64,000 bases of DNA, from assembly GCA_025642075.2 (NCBI GenBank), contig JAODUO010000527.1:452001-516000 (forward strand). Reading direction: 5' to 3'. This stretch comes from Ridgeia piscesae. Taxonomy: Eukaryota; Annelida; Polychaeta; Sabellida; Siboglinidae. This document shows positions 1-11,639 of the stretch, one piece after another. The translations under genes were made by a program, and so were the position numbers. Under the pieces are notes generated by a model. That model did no database searches, had not been told where the DNA came from, and worked only from the letters and a program-made list of their open reading frames with translations. Numbering within the stretch: the stretch's first letter is position 1; every line of letters starts with the position of its first letter.

Positions 1-3000
1 TCCAGGTAGAGGGAGCAGTCAATCCAGGTAGAGGGAGGAGTCAATCCAGGTAGAGGGAGCAGTCGATCCAGGTAGAGGGAGGAGTCAATCCAGGTAGAGG
101 GAGGAGTCAATCCAGGTAGAGGAGCAGTCAATCCAGGTAGAGGGAGGAGTCAATCCAGGTAGAGGGAGCAGTCAATCCAGGTAGAGGGAGCAGTCAATCC
201 AGGTAGAGGGAGGAGTCAATCCAGGTAGAGGGAGCAGTCAATCCAGGTAGAGGGAGCAGTCAATCCAGGTAGAGGGAGCAGTCAATCCAGGTAGAGGGAG
301 CAGTCAATCCAGGTAGAGGAGCAGTCAATCCAGGTAGAGGGAGCAGTCAATCCAGGTAGAGGGAGCAGTCAACAGGGAGCAGTCAATCCAGGTAGAGGGA
401 GCAGTCGATCCAGGTAGAGGGAGCAGTCGATCCAGGTACAGGGAGCAGTCGATCCAGGTAGAGGGAGCAGTCGATCCAGGTAGAGGGAGCAGTCAATCCA
501 GGTAGAGGGAGCAGTCAATCCAGGTAGAGGGAGCAGTCAATCCAGGTAGAGGGAGCAGTCGATCCAGGTAGAGGGAGGAGTCAATCCAGGTAGAGGGAGC
601 AGTCGATCCAGGTAGAGGGAGCAGTCGATCCAGGTACAGGGAGCAGTCGATCCAGGTAGAGGGAGCAGTCGATCCAGGTAGAGGGAGCAGTCGATCCAGG
701 TAGAGGGAGCAGTCGATCCAGGTACAGGGAGCAGTCGATCCAGGTACAGGGAGCAGTCGATCCAGGTAGAGGGAGCAGTCGATCCAGGTAGAGGGAGCAG
801 CTCCATCCAGGTAGAGGGAGGCTGACCCAGGTAGATAGCAGTCGATCCAGGTAGAGGGAGCAGTCCAGGTAGAGGGAGCAGTCGATCCAGGTAGAGGGAG
901 CAGTCGATCCAGGTAGAGGGAGCAGTCAATCCAGGTAGAGGGAGCAGTCGATCCAGGTAGAGGGAGCAGTCGATCCAGGTAGAGGGAGCAGTCGATCCAG
1001 GTAGAGGGAGCAGTCGATCCAGGTAGAGGGAGCAGTCGATCCAGGTAGAGGGAGCAGTCGATCCAGGTAGAGGGAGCAGTCGATCCAGGTAGAGGGAGCA
1101 GTCGATCCAGGTAGAGGGAGGAGTCAATCCAGGTAGAGGGAGCAGTCAATCCAGGTAGAGGGAGCAGTCGATCCAGGTAGAGGAGCAGTCGATCCAGGTA
1201 CAGGGAGCAGTCGATCCAGGTACAGGGAGCAGTCAATCCAGGTAGAGGGAGGAGTCAATCCAGGTAGAGGGAGGAGTCAATCCAGGTAGAGGGGAGTCAA
1301 TCCAGGTAGAGGGAGCAGTCAATCCAGGTAGAGGGAGGAGTCAATCCAGGTAGAGGGAGCAGTCAATCCAGGTAGAGGGAGCAGTCAATCCAGGTAGAGG
1401 AGCAGTCAATCCAGGTAGAGGGAGGAGTCAATCCAGGTAGAGGGAGCAGTCAATCCAGGTAGAGGGAGCAGTCAATCCAGGTAGAGGGAGCAGTCAATCC
1501 AGGTAGAGGGAGCAGTCAATCCAGGTAGAGGGAGCAGTCAATCCAGGTAGAGGGAGGAGTCAATCCAGGTAGAGGGAGCAGTCAATCCAGGTAGAGGGAG
1601 GAGTCAATCCAGGTAGAGGGAGCAGTCAATCCAGGTAGAGGGAGGAGTCAATCCAGGTAGAGGGAGCAGTCAATCCAGGTAGAGGGAGCAGTCAATCCAG
1701 GTAGAGGGAGGAGTCAATCCAGGTAGAGGGAGCAGTCGATCCAGGTAGAGGGAGCAGTCGATCCAGGTAGAGGGAGCAATCCAGGTAGAGGGAGCAGTCA
1801 ATCCAGGTGTTAGGAGTAGTCGAATCCAGGTAGAGAGGAGAAGCCGGTCCAGGTAGAGGGAGCAGTCAATCCAGGTAGAGGGAGCAGTCAATCCAGGTAG
1901 AGGGAGCAGTCAATCCAGGTAGAGGGAGGAGTCAATCCAGGTAGAGGAGCAGTCGATCCAGGTACAGGGAGCAGTCAATCCAGGTAGAGGGAGGAGTCAA
2001 TCCAGGTAGAGGAGCAGTCGATCCAGGTAGAGGGAGCAGTCGATCCAGGTAGAGGGAGGAGTCAATCCAGGTAGAGGGAGCAGTCGATCCAGGTAGAGGG
2101 AGGAGTCAATCCAGGTAGAGGGAGCAGTCAATCCAGGTAGAGGAGCAGTCGATCCAGGTAGAGGAGCAGTCAATCCAGGTAGAGGGAGCAGTCAATCCAG
2201 GTACAGGGAGCAGTCAATCCAGGTAGAGGGAGCAGTCAATCCAGGTAGAGGGAGCAGTCAATCCAGGTAGAGGGAGCAGTCAATCCAGGTAGAGGGAGCA
2301 GTCAACCCAGGTAGAGGGAGGAGTCAATCCAGGTAGAGGAGCAGTCAATCCAGGTACAGGGAGCAGTCAATCCAGGTAGAGGGAGCAGTAGTCAATCCAG
2401 GTAGAGGAGCAGTCAATCCAGGTAGAGGGAGCAGTCAATCCAGGTAGAGGGAGCAGTCAATCCAGGTAGAGGGAGCAGTCAATCCAGGTAGAGGGAGCAG
2501 TCAATCCAGGTACAGGGAGCAGTCAATCCAGGTAGAGGGAGGAGTCAATCCAGGTAGAGGGAGGGCAGTCAATCCAGGTAGAGGGAGCAGTCAATCCAGG
2601 TACAGGGAGCAGTCAATCCAGGTAGAGGGAGGAGTCAATCCAGGTAGAGGGAGCAGTCAATCCAGGTAGAGGGAGGAGTCAATCCAGGTAGAGGGAGCAG
2701 TCAATCCAGGTAGAGGGAGCAGTCGATCCAGGTAGAGGGAGCAGTCAATCCAGGTACAGGGAGCAGTCGATCCAGGTAGAGGGAGCAGTCAATCCAGGTA
2801 GAGGGAGCAGTCGATCCAGGTAGAGGGAGCAGTCGATCCAGGTAGAGGGAGCAGTCGATCCAGGTAGAGGGAGCAGTCAATCCAGGTAGAGGGAGGAGTC
2901 AATCCAGGTAGAGGGAGCAGTCAATCCAGGTAGAGGGAGCAGTCGATCCAGGTAGAGGAGCAGTCGATCCAGGTAGAGGGAGCAGTCGATCCAGGTAGAG

Positions 3001-5390
3001 GGAGCAGTCAATCCAGGTAGAGGGAGGAGTCAATCCAGGTAGAGGGATCAGTCAATCCAGGTAGAGGGAGCAGTCAATCCAGGTAGAGGGAGCAGTCAAT
3101 CCAGGTAGAGGGAGGAGTCGATCCAGGTAGAGGGAGCAGTCAATCCAGGTAGAGGGAGGAGTCAATCCAGGTAGAGGGATCAGTCAATCCAGGTAGAGGG
3201 AGCAGTCAATCCAGGTAGAGGGAGCAGTCAATCCAGGTAGAGGGAGCAGTCAATCCAGGTAGAGGGAGCAGTCAATCCAGGTAGAGGGAGCAGTCAATCC
3301 AGGTAGAGGGAGCAGTCAATCCAGGTAGAGGGAGCAGTCAATCCAGGTAGAGGAGCAGTCAATCCAGGTAGAGGGAGCAGTCAATCCAGGTAGAGGAGCA
3401 GTCAATCCAGGTAGAGGGAGGAGTCAATCCAGGTAGAGGAGCAGTCAATCCAGGTAGAGGGAGGAGTCAATCCAGGTAGAGGGAGCAGTCAATCCAGGTA
3501 GAGGGAGGAGTCAATCCAGGTAGAGGGAGGAGTCAATCCAGGTAGAGGGATCAGTCAATCCAGGTAGAGGGAGCAGTCAATCCAGGTAGAGGGAGCAGTC
3601 AATCCAGGTAGAGGAGCAGTCAATCCAGGTAGAGGGAGCAGTCAATCCAGGTAGAGGGAGCAGTCAATCCAGGTAGAGGGAGCAGTCAATCCAGGTAGAG
3701 GGAGCAGTCAATCCAGGTAGAGGAGCAGTCAATCCAGGTAGAGGGAGCAGTCAATCCAGGTAGAGGGAGCAGTCAATCCAGGTAGAGGAGCAGTCAATCC
3801 AGGTAGAGGAGCAGTCAATCCAGGTAGAGGGAGCAGTCAATCCAGGTAGAGGAGCAGTCAATCCAGGTAGAGGGAGCAGTCAATCCAGGTAGAGGGAGGA
3901 GTCAATCCAGGTAGAGGGAGCAGTCAATCCAGGTAGAGGGAGCTGTCAATCCAGGTAGGAGCAGTCAATCCAGGTAGAGGGAGCAGTCAATCCAGGTAGA
4001 GGGAGGAGTCAATCCAGGTAGAGGGAGCAGTCAATCCAGGTAGAGGGAGCAGTCAATCTAGGTAGAGGGAGGAGTCAATCCAGGTAGAGGGAGCAGTCAA
4101 TCCAGGTAGAGGAGCAGTCAATCCAGGTAGAGGGAGCAGTCGATCCAGGTACAGTCGATCCAGGTAGAGGGAGCAGTCAATCCAGGTAGAGGGAGCAGTC
4201 AATCCAGGTAGAGGGAGGATCCAGGTAGAGGGAGCAGTCAATCCAGGTAGAGGGAGCAGTCAATCCAGGTAGAGGGAGGAGTCAATCCAGGTAGAGGGAG
4301 CAGTCAATCCAGGTAGAGGGAGCAGTCAATCCAGGTAGAGGAGCAGTCAATCCAGGTAGAGGGAGCAGTCAATCCAGGTAGAGGGAGCAGTCAATCCAGG
4401 TAGAGGAGCAGTCAATCCAGGTAGAGGGAGCAGTCAATCCAGGTAGAGGGAGCAGTCAATCCAGGTAGAGGGAGCAGTCGATCCAGGTAGAGGGAGCAGT
4501 CGATCCAGGTAGAGGGAGCAGTCAATCCAGGTACAGGGAGCAGTCGATCCAGGTAGAGGGAGCAGTCGATCCAGGTAGAGGGAGCAGTCGATCCAGGTAG
4601 AGGGAGCAGTCGATCCAGGTACAGGGAGCAGTCGATCCAGGTACAGGGAGCAGTCGATCCAGGTAGAGGGAGCAGTCGATCCAGGTACAGGGAGCAGTCG
4701 ATCCAGGTACAGGGAGCAGTCGATCCAGGTACAGGGAGCAGTCGATCCAGGTACAGGGAGCAGTCGATCCAGGTAGAGGGAGCAGTCGATCCAGGTAGAG
4801 GGAGCAGTCGATCCAGGTAGAGGGAGCAGTCGATCCAGGTAGAGGGAGCAGTCGATCCAGGTAGAGGGAGCAGTCAATCCAGGTAGAGGAGCAGTCGATC
4901 CAGGTAGAGGGAGCAGTCGATCCAGGTAGAGGGAGCAGTCGATCCAGGTAGAGGGAGCAGTCAATCCAGGTAGAGGGAGCAGTCAATCCAGGTAGAGGGA
5001 GCAGTCGATCCAGGTACAGGGAGCAGTCGATCCAGGTACAGGGAGCAGTCGATCCAGGTAGAGGAGCAGTCGATCCAGGTACAGGGAGCAGTCAATCCAG
5101 GTACAGGGAGCAGTCAATCCAGGTAGAGGGAGGAGTCAATCCAGGTAGAGGGAGGAGTCAATCCAGGTTCAGGGAACAGTCAGTCCAGATAGAGGGAGCA
5201 GTCGATCCAGGTAGAGGGAGGAGTCGATCCAGGTAGAGGGAGCAGTCGATCCAGGTAGAGGGAGGAGTCAATCCAGGTAGAGGGAGCAGTCAATCCAGGT
5301 AGAGGGAGGAGTCAATCCAGGTAGAGGGAGCAGTCGATCCAGGTAGAGGGAGCAGTTGATCCAGGCACAGGAGCAGTCAATCCAAGTATT
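1..5390. repeat. 22-bp minisatellite array, cut by the left window edge
   Basis: About 240 head-to-tail copies of a 22-bp unit whose core reads GGTAGAGGGAGCAGTCAATC on the + strand. Common variants are AATCC/GATCC, GAGCAG/GAGGAG, GTAGAG/GTACAG and loss of one G. GATCC variants cluster at about 390-1230, 2700-3000 and 4470-5380, which suggests local homogenisation. The array decays over its last 60 bp. Because 22 is not a multiple of 3, three units give a 22-residue period in translation, which explains the long open frames on the minus strand. They have no gene-like features. The array lies upstream of the first recognised ferlin exon. Whether it is intronic or intergenic cannot be decided here. 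Confidence 0.97.
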
Positions 5391-6705
5391 GGGAGCAGAT
5401 AAGCCAGTTTGCAAATGTACTTGGTTTGAGTCGCTCCTGAGTGATAGATGCTTACAAATCGACCTATCCTACCAGATACAGGAACTGATAGAAAACTTGC
5501 AAATGATGTCATTAATTCGCCCGACACGAGCAGGTTTGTAGACGAATGTGGGAGATATATTGCGTTATCGATCGCTGCGGTTCGTAACATCGGCAGCGAT
5601 TGCAATAAGTGGTACTTATTTCGCTGATGGGGTGCTTCCTAAATCCGTTTTTCTATTGGCCTGTGTTAGATAACCTTAATGTGGCTTGTCCCAAATAGAT
5701 GGTGTAGTTGTAGGTGTATTTGTAGTTTTGTACCCAAGTGGAAGTGAAGAACATAAGAGTAATTTATATAAGGAGAAGCATAGAAATTACAGTAGAAATG
5801 TGTCTACATGCTGGCATGAATGTATGTTTACATGAACATGCAACCTGATATATATTCTGACAACTGATGGCCCTGCAATAATAGCGTTTTGTTTTTAGTG
5901 TTCTTTGCAATGAAGGAGTAAAATATGTAGTTCCATCTGATGTTAATTTTAACCACATTAAGCTTCCTAATGAAGCTAGTTTGGACAGTATAAATGGAAA
6001 AAATTAAGTAGAATTGCAAAAAGAATTGTGTTCTTCAAACATGTGGGCAAACATCGAAAATGTTAGTGGAAACATTTAAGATAAATAAAAGGTCTACATC
6101 ATCTTACAAGAAATATTTGCATCTCTAAAACAATTCTGATTAGAATTTGAAACTGTGGAATTAACATCAGTTTTACTCGTACGTGTTTATTAATAACTTG
6201 TTTTTGCAAATAATTGCAACGGTTAATACATTTGTGTTAATCAAGATGTATTATAACAATTAAAATGTTAAACTTAAACATAATTGTTATTAGCACAAAC
6301 TAACTTTGATACAAGACAGTAACTGATGCTCCTTCGCCAGCTACACTGAGGCGCTATACCTTTCCCTCAACCAAACAGATCAATAGCAATCTCACATATT
6401 TCGCCATATAAATTGTCACTAAACTGCACTTACTTTATGTGATGGTTGACCAATATATTCACTGCAGTCAAGACAGGTGCAGTCTGGGAACATTTGAACA
6501 CTCAGCGTGACAGTCGTCACATCATCCACCTGGGCACTTGTGTGGATATTGATTGCTATAATGTCTTGATTCTAGCTCTCTGTCAGTGACAACGACAGAA
6601 TATTATGTAATTACCAACTGGCAGCAGTGTTAATGTTTATAAAGCAAGGTTTACAGTTCAATAAAAAATAAAAATATTATGTCAATTAAAGTTAGACATT
6701 CTGTG

Positions 6706-6706
<1 letters not shown>

Positions 6707-6766
<60 letters not shown>
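6707..6766. repeat. (TTA)n microsatellite
   Basis: About 20 uninterrupted TTA triplets. The polyasparagine frame on the minus strand is a by-product of the repeat. Confidence 0.95.
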
Positions 6767-6767
<1 letters not shown>

Positions 6768-8260
6768 ACTAACGTTTATAAAGCGTACCATTTGGGGACA
6801 TGTTGCAGGAAAGGGTGTCATTTCGGAATATGATGCCATTTACCTTAAAGGCACATGCTAAGGGAATACCTGTACAATATTATCGAGTTATTTGTTTTTT
6901 GTGTGTATTAATTGTGACATTGTTGAACATTTCCCTTATTAGCTTAATTGATGCTCAGCCAAACAAGCTATCAAGTCCCATGTTCTCAATATAAATTTTA
7001 GATTTTTCCGATTTATTTCATCATCAATAAACATTTATGTATGAAAGCAAGAATATGGTGCCATATTATAATGCACGTGGTAAACATTGTATAGATCAAC
7101 AAATTAGTTTTAAACGTGTTTGAAGTAATTTTTTAAATTAAATTACAACAATTTATAACAGACGAAAGCCTATTAAATGGCTTGGTGCGTTACTTGCAGA
7201 ATGGGGAATTCCCGTGAGTTTGAGAATTTCCTAACCAATTCCTGTATGAGCACGTTTTTAAAACACACAGACGGATTCAATTTGTCAAAGCCAAGTGGCA
7301 AGTCATTTGAATTGACTGTATGTACACATAACTTTGTGTTTATTTGTGTTTGGTATTAAGCAAAATCATTTCACTGATGGAGCATGCATGAATTTGCATG
7401 TCATTACTTCATGAATATTCATGAGGACCGACTGGAGCGGCGTTTGAAATGCTTTCATTGGTTGTAAATTGTTGTAATTTAGTTTCACTTTTTATTTCGA
7501 ACACGCATACAAATGATTTGTTGATATTATATAAATGATATCGTATTCTTGTTTTCGTACAGAAATAACTATTGTCATGAAGTAAATAGGGAAAAATTTA
7601 AACTGTACATTGAGTAGGCAGGAGTTAGTCAAGTCAAATGCAGCTTGAGCATAAAATGGCGGTGACCAGTGGTTGATGATTATCCAAGTTTGAAAAATTA
7701 TTTAAAATACACCGTAGCTCATGAAATCATGGCACATATCCTTAAAATGGTATGACCTTATGTTATGGAAATGTTTGTTCAAGCATTTCAGGTCCCCTTT
7801 AATCCCAGAAATCATGGAAACATAATGTTTTTGTAAATTAACATTAATTTTGTCAACCCCTACTTCCTAAGGACGTGAATAAAATTAAAATAACTGTCAA
7901 TATCTATAATAATAATATTGGATCTCTGTAACTCCAAAAAGCTCCTCAACATTGTTATTTGAACCATGGAGGATTATACTCCATCATCCAGGTGATGTGT
8001 TTTAAAAATACAACATTGATGATTATTAAGTTTTGTGTTTTTGATAAGTACCAGGCTTTATTGAGGAGTTTCACTGAGTTGAGCCAGTGGAATGGCGGTG
8101 ATGGCACCAGATGGTGGCAGTGGTCACTGGTTTTTGCTCCATTGTTCGATGTAAGCAACTACATCATCCAAAGGGAAGTTGTATTTAATCAAATGTATTT
8201 CAGCACACTTATATAGTAGTCAGAGTAATACTCTGATTTCCGTGTGTCCATAAATAAAAG

Positions 8261-8370
8261 AGGCATAAAGAGTGATAGCTGTGGGGCTTTGAGCAGTTCA
8301 GAGCATGTTTTAGACCAGAAATTGCCCCACAACACAATATTTGATAATCATATCTGCACTCTCTATGCCT
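8261..8370. mobile_element. Small inverted-repeat (hairpin or MITE-like) element
   Basis: The ends are complementary: AGGCATAAAGAGTG at 8261-8274 pairs with CACTCTCTATGCCT at 8357-8370 with one mismatch. An inner pair, TGTGGGGC at 8280-8287 and GCCCCACA at 8324-8331, extends the hairpin. There is no coding capacity. It could be a short non-autonomous DNA transposon or simply a local hairpin. No clear target-site duplication was identified. Confidence 0.4.
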
Positions 8371-8824
8371 TAAATGATGTGATGGAATTAATGTCTTGAG
8401 ATAGATCGAATGACTGATGTAATAATGATGTAGAACAGTCAGAATAAGAAACTATTTAGTTATGAGTAAAACATTGCATCCGAGTCCAGCAGTATTATCA
8501 TTGCACTTCTGTAGAGTATAGACGAACTGCCATAACCATTGTGTACCGGCCAAACTGATGTTGGATTTGTCTTCAAGATGAATTGCTTGTTGCAGCTTCA
8601 CTATTTAGACCACAGCCATCTTTTGATTGTTGTACGTTTTCCATACAGTTGTTAAGGAACATCCAACTATCAGGTCTGTACGTACAAACAATGCTAGTAA
8701 ATGTTTTCCCAACAGTTCACTAGATGACGCCACAGTAACATACACCATTACATGATTACGTTCGGTTGGGATTGGTTGAGATGTCTATGGGATGGTTTGG
8801 TAAACCAGCAGAGGTCTAAAGCCC

Positions 8825-8977
8825 CTTTCACAGTAAGCTGCTCCAGAATAACTAATCCGCAATAAGTTGAATTGTGCTGGGAGAAGACGACTGAAAGCAA
8901 TTTAGACCAGAGTAGCTATTATGCTAAAATACTTGTTTTGGGAGAAAGGTTATCCTGGAATAACAGCACTGGGAAAG
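8825..8977. mobile_element. MITE-like element with imperfect terminal inverted repeats
   Basis: The left end begins CTTTCACAGTAAGCTG and continues CTCCAGAATAAC. The reverse complement of the right end reads CTTTCCCAGTGCTGTT then ATTCCAGGATAACC. The roughly 28-bp ends match with a few mismatches and indels around an internal segment of about 95 bp without an open frame. This fits a non-autonomous terminal-inverted-repeat element. The superfamily cannot be assigned from one copy. Confidence 0.5.
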
Positions 8978-9425
8978 TGAGAAGGTTCTTAGTTCAGCGA
9001 TAGGTAGTGTTATGTGTCACTTGCCACCAAATCTTTCTCTGAATGTAATCTATTCTGAGGCAGTGAAATTGAATTACAACCTGCATGAACATAGCTACAA
9101 AGTGACAATGCACACACTGAACAGTAGATTCCATTGCAAACGTTGATTAAATACCCCAAATGTTCATGTATACAATCAAACGATTATACAGCTTCATCAG
9201 CTAATGACTATCCGTGTTAAATTCTCAGGCAATGAAATAAGAAAACAGGAACTTGCAGCCACACCTCAAACTTCACGGGGACATGTCATATGATTTTAGG
9301 ATCCACGAAAAAATATTTAAGTTTTAATTCCAATCAGCCATGTTTGAGAACAGCAACCAGTAACCAAAGTCACAATATGTACTCCTAATGATAGTCACAA
9401 TATGTACTCCTAATGCTATCTTTTG

Positions 9426-11558
9426 CAATGTTAGGCTGACAGCAATGTTAGGCTGACGCAATGTTAGGCTGACCGTAATGTTAGGCTGACCAATGTTAGG
9501 CTGACCATAATGTTAGGCTGACCGCAATGTTAGGCTGACCGCAATGTTAGGCTGACCGCAATGTTAGGCTGACCGCAATGTTAGGCTGACCACAATGTTA
9601 GGCTGACCATAATGTTAGGCTGACCATAATGTTAGGCTGACCATAATGTTAGGCTGACCGTAATGTTAGGCTGACGTGATGTTAGGCTGACCGCAATGTT
9701 AGGCTGACCACATTGTTAGGCTGACAGCAAATTGTTAGGCTGACAGCAATGTTAGGCTGACCACAATGTTAGGCTGACCGCAATGTTAGGCTGACCACTG
9801 TGTTAGGCTGACCACAGTGTTAGGCTGACCACAGTGTTAGACTGACCACAGTGTTAGGTTGACCACAGTGTTAGGCTGACCACAGTGTTAGGTTGACCAC
9901 AGTGTTAGGCTGACCACAGTGTTAGGCTGACCACAGTGTTAGGCTGACCACAGTGTTAGGTTGACCACAGTGTTAGACTGACCACAGTGTTAGGTTGACC
10001 ACAGTGTTAGGTTGACCACAGTGTTAGGTTGACCACAGTGTTAGGCTGACCACAGTGTTAGGCTGACCACAGTGTTAGGTTGACCACAGTATTAGACTGA
10101 CCACAGTGTTAGGCTTGACCACAGTGTTAGGCTGACCACAGTGTTAGGCTGACCACAGTGTTAGGTTGACCACAGTGTTAGACTGACCACAGTGTTAGGT
10201 TGACCACAGTGTTAGACTGACCACAGTGTTAGGCTGACCACATGTTAGGCTGACCACAATGTTAGGCTGACCACAGTGTTAGGCTGACCACAGTGTTAGG
10301 CTGACCACAGTGTTAGGCTGACCACAGTGTTAGGCTGACCACAGTGTTAGACTGACCACAGTGTTAGGCTGACCACAGTGTTAGGCTGACCACAGTGTTA
10401 GGCTGACCGCAGTGTTTGGCTGACCGCAGTGTTAGGCTGACCACAGTGTTAGGCTGACCACAGTGTTAGACTGACCACAGTGTTAGGCTGACCGCAGTGT
10501 TAGACTGACCACAGTGTTAGGCTGACCACAGTGTTAGGCTGACCGCAGTGTTTGGCTGACCACAGTATTAGACTAACCACAGTGTTAGGCTGACCACAGG
10601 GTTAGGTTGACCACAGTGTTAGATTGACCACAGTGTTAGGCTGACCACAGTGTTAGGCTGACCACATTGTTAGGCTGACCACAGTGTTAGGCTGACCACA
10701 GTGTTAGGCTGACCACAGTGTTAGGTCTGACCACAGTGTTAGGCTGACCACAGTGTTAGGCTGACCACAGTGTTAGGCTGACCACAGTGTTAGGCTGACC
10801 ACAGTGTTAGGCTGACCACAGTGTTAGGCTGACCACAGTGTTAGGCTGACCACAGTATTAGACTGACCACAGTGTTAGGCTGACCACAGTGTTAGACTGA
10901 CCACAGTGTTAGGCTGACCACAGTGTTAGACTGACCACAGTGTTAGGCTGACCACAGTGTTAGGTTGACCGCAGTGTTAGGCTGACCACAGTGTTAGGCT
11001 GACCACAGTGTTTGGCTGACCACAGTGTTAGGTATCACCACAGTGTTAGGTGACCACAGTGTTAGACTGACCGCAGTTGTTAGACTGACCACAGTATTAG
11101 GTTGACCACAGTATTAGACTGACCACAGTGTTAGGCTGACCACAGTATTTGACTGACCACAGTGTTAGGCTAACCACAGTATTAGACTGACCACAGTGTT
11201 AGGTTGACCACAGTGTTAGGCCGACCACAGTGTTAGGCTGACCACAATGTTAGGCTGACCGCAGTGTTAGGTTGACCGCAGTGTTAGGCTGACCACAGTG
11301 TTAGGCTGACCGCAGTGTTAGGCTGACCACAGTATTAGACTAACCACAGTGTTAGGTTGACCACAGTATTAGACTGACCACAGTGTTAGGCTGACCGCAG
11401 TGTTTGGCTGACCACAGTATTAGACTAACCACAGTGTTAGGTTGACCACAGTATTAGACTGACCACAGTGTTAGGCTGACCACGGTGTTAGGCTGACCAC
11501 AGTATTAGACTGACCACAGTGTTAGGCTGACCACAGTGTTGGGCTGACCACTTAGGCT
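9426..11558. repeat. 17-bp minisatellite array
   Basis: About 125 copies of a 17-bp unit, TTAGGCTGACCACAGTG on the + strand. From 9426 to about 9790 the unit mostly carries CAATG or TAATG and often CCG. After that CAGTG dominates, with scattered TTAGAC, TTAGGT and ATTAG variants. Two sub-blocks with different diagnostic bases indicate expansion from local founders. The TTAGGC string resembles a telomere motif only by chance of the unit. Confidence 0.97.
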
Positions 11559-11581
11559 TACAGAAGACTATTAAATTGTAT

Positions 11582-11582
<1 letters not shown>

Positions 11583-11634
<52 letters not shown>
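11583..11634. repeat. (TG)/(TA)n microsatellite
   Basis: A short TG run followed by about 22 AT dinucleotides, immediately downstream of the 17-bp minisatellite. Confidence 0.95.
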
Positions 11635-11636
<2 letters not shown>

Positions 11637-11639
11637 TAT

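Larger units (their letters stand above)
5391..9425. other. Unique AT-rich non-coding DNA
   Basis: No exon or gene was recognised on either strand; short open frames here have no family resemblance. The segment holds a TTA microsatellite, two inverted-repeat elements (listed separately) and a 22-bp sequence repeated twice at 9369-9390 and 9394-9415, just before the next minisatellite. A missing 5' ferlin exon could lie here, but none ending in the expected sequence and phase was seen. Confidence 0.6.

Noticed and set aside
493..4986. Minus-strand open frames with a TAPSTWIDCSLYLDRLLPLP-like period
   Set aside because: They follow the 22-bp array exactly (three units per 22 residues) and overlap in two frames. 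No start context or domain.
1..5390. CRISPR array
   Set aside because: No unique spacers: units are contiguous 22-bp tandem copies, and the genome is eukaryotic with split genes.
9426..11558. Interstitial telomere made of TTAGGC
   Set aside because: The true period is 17 bp with GACCACAGTG between; there are no consecutive TTAGGC hexamers.
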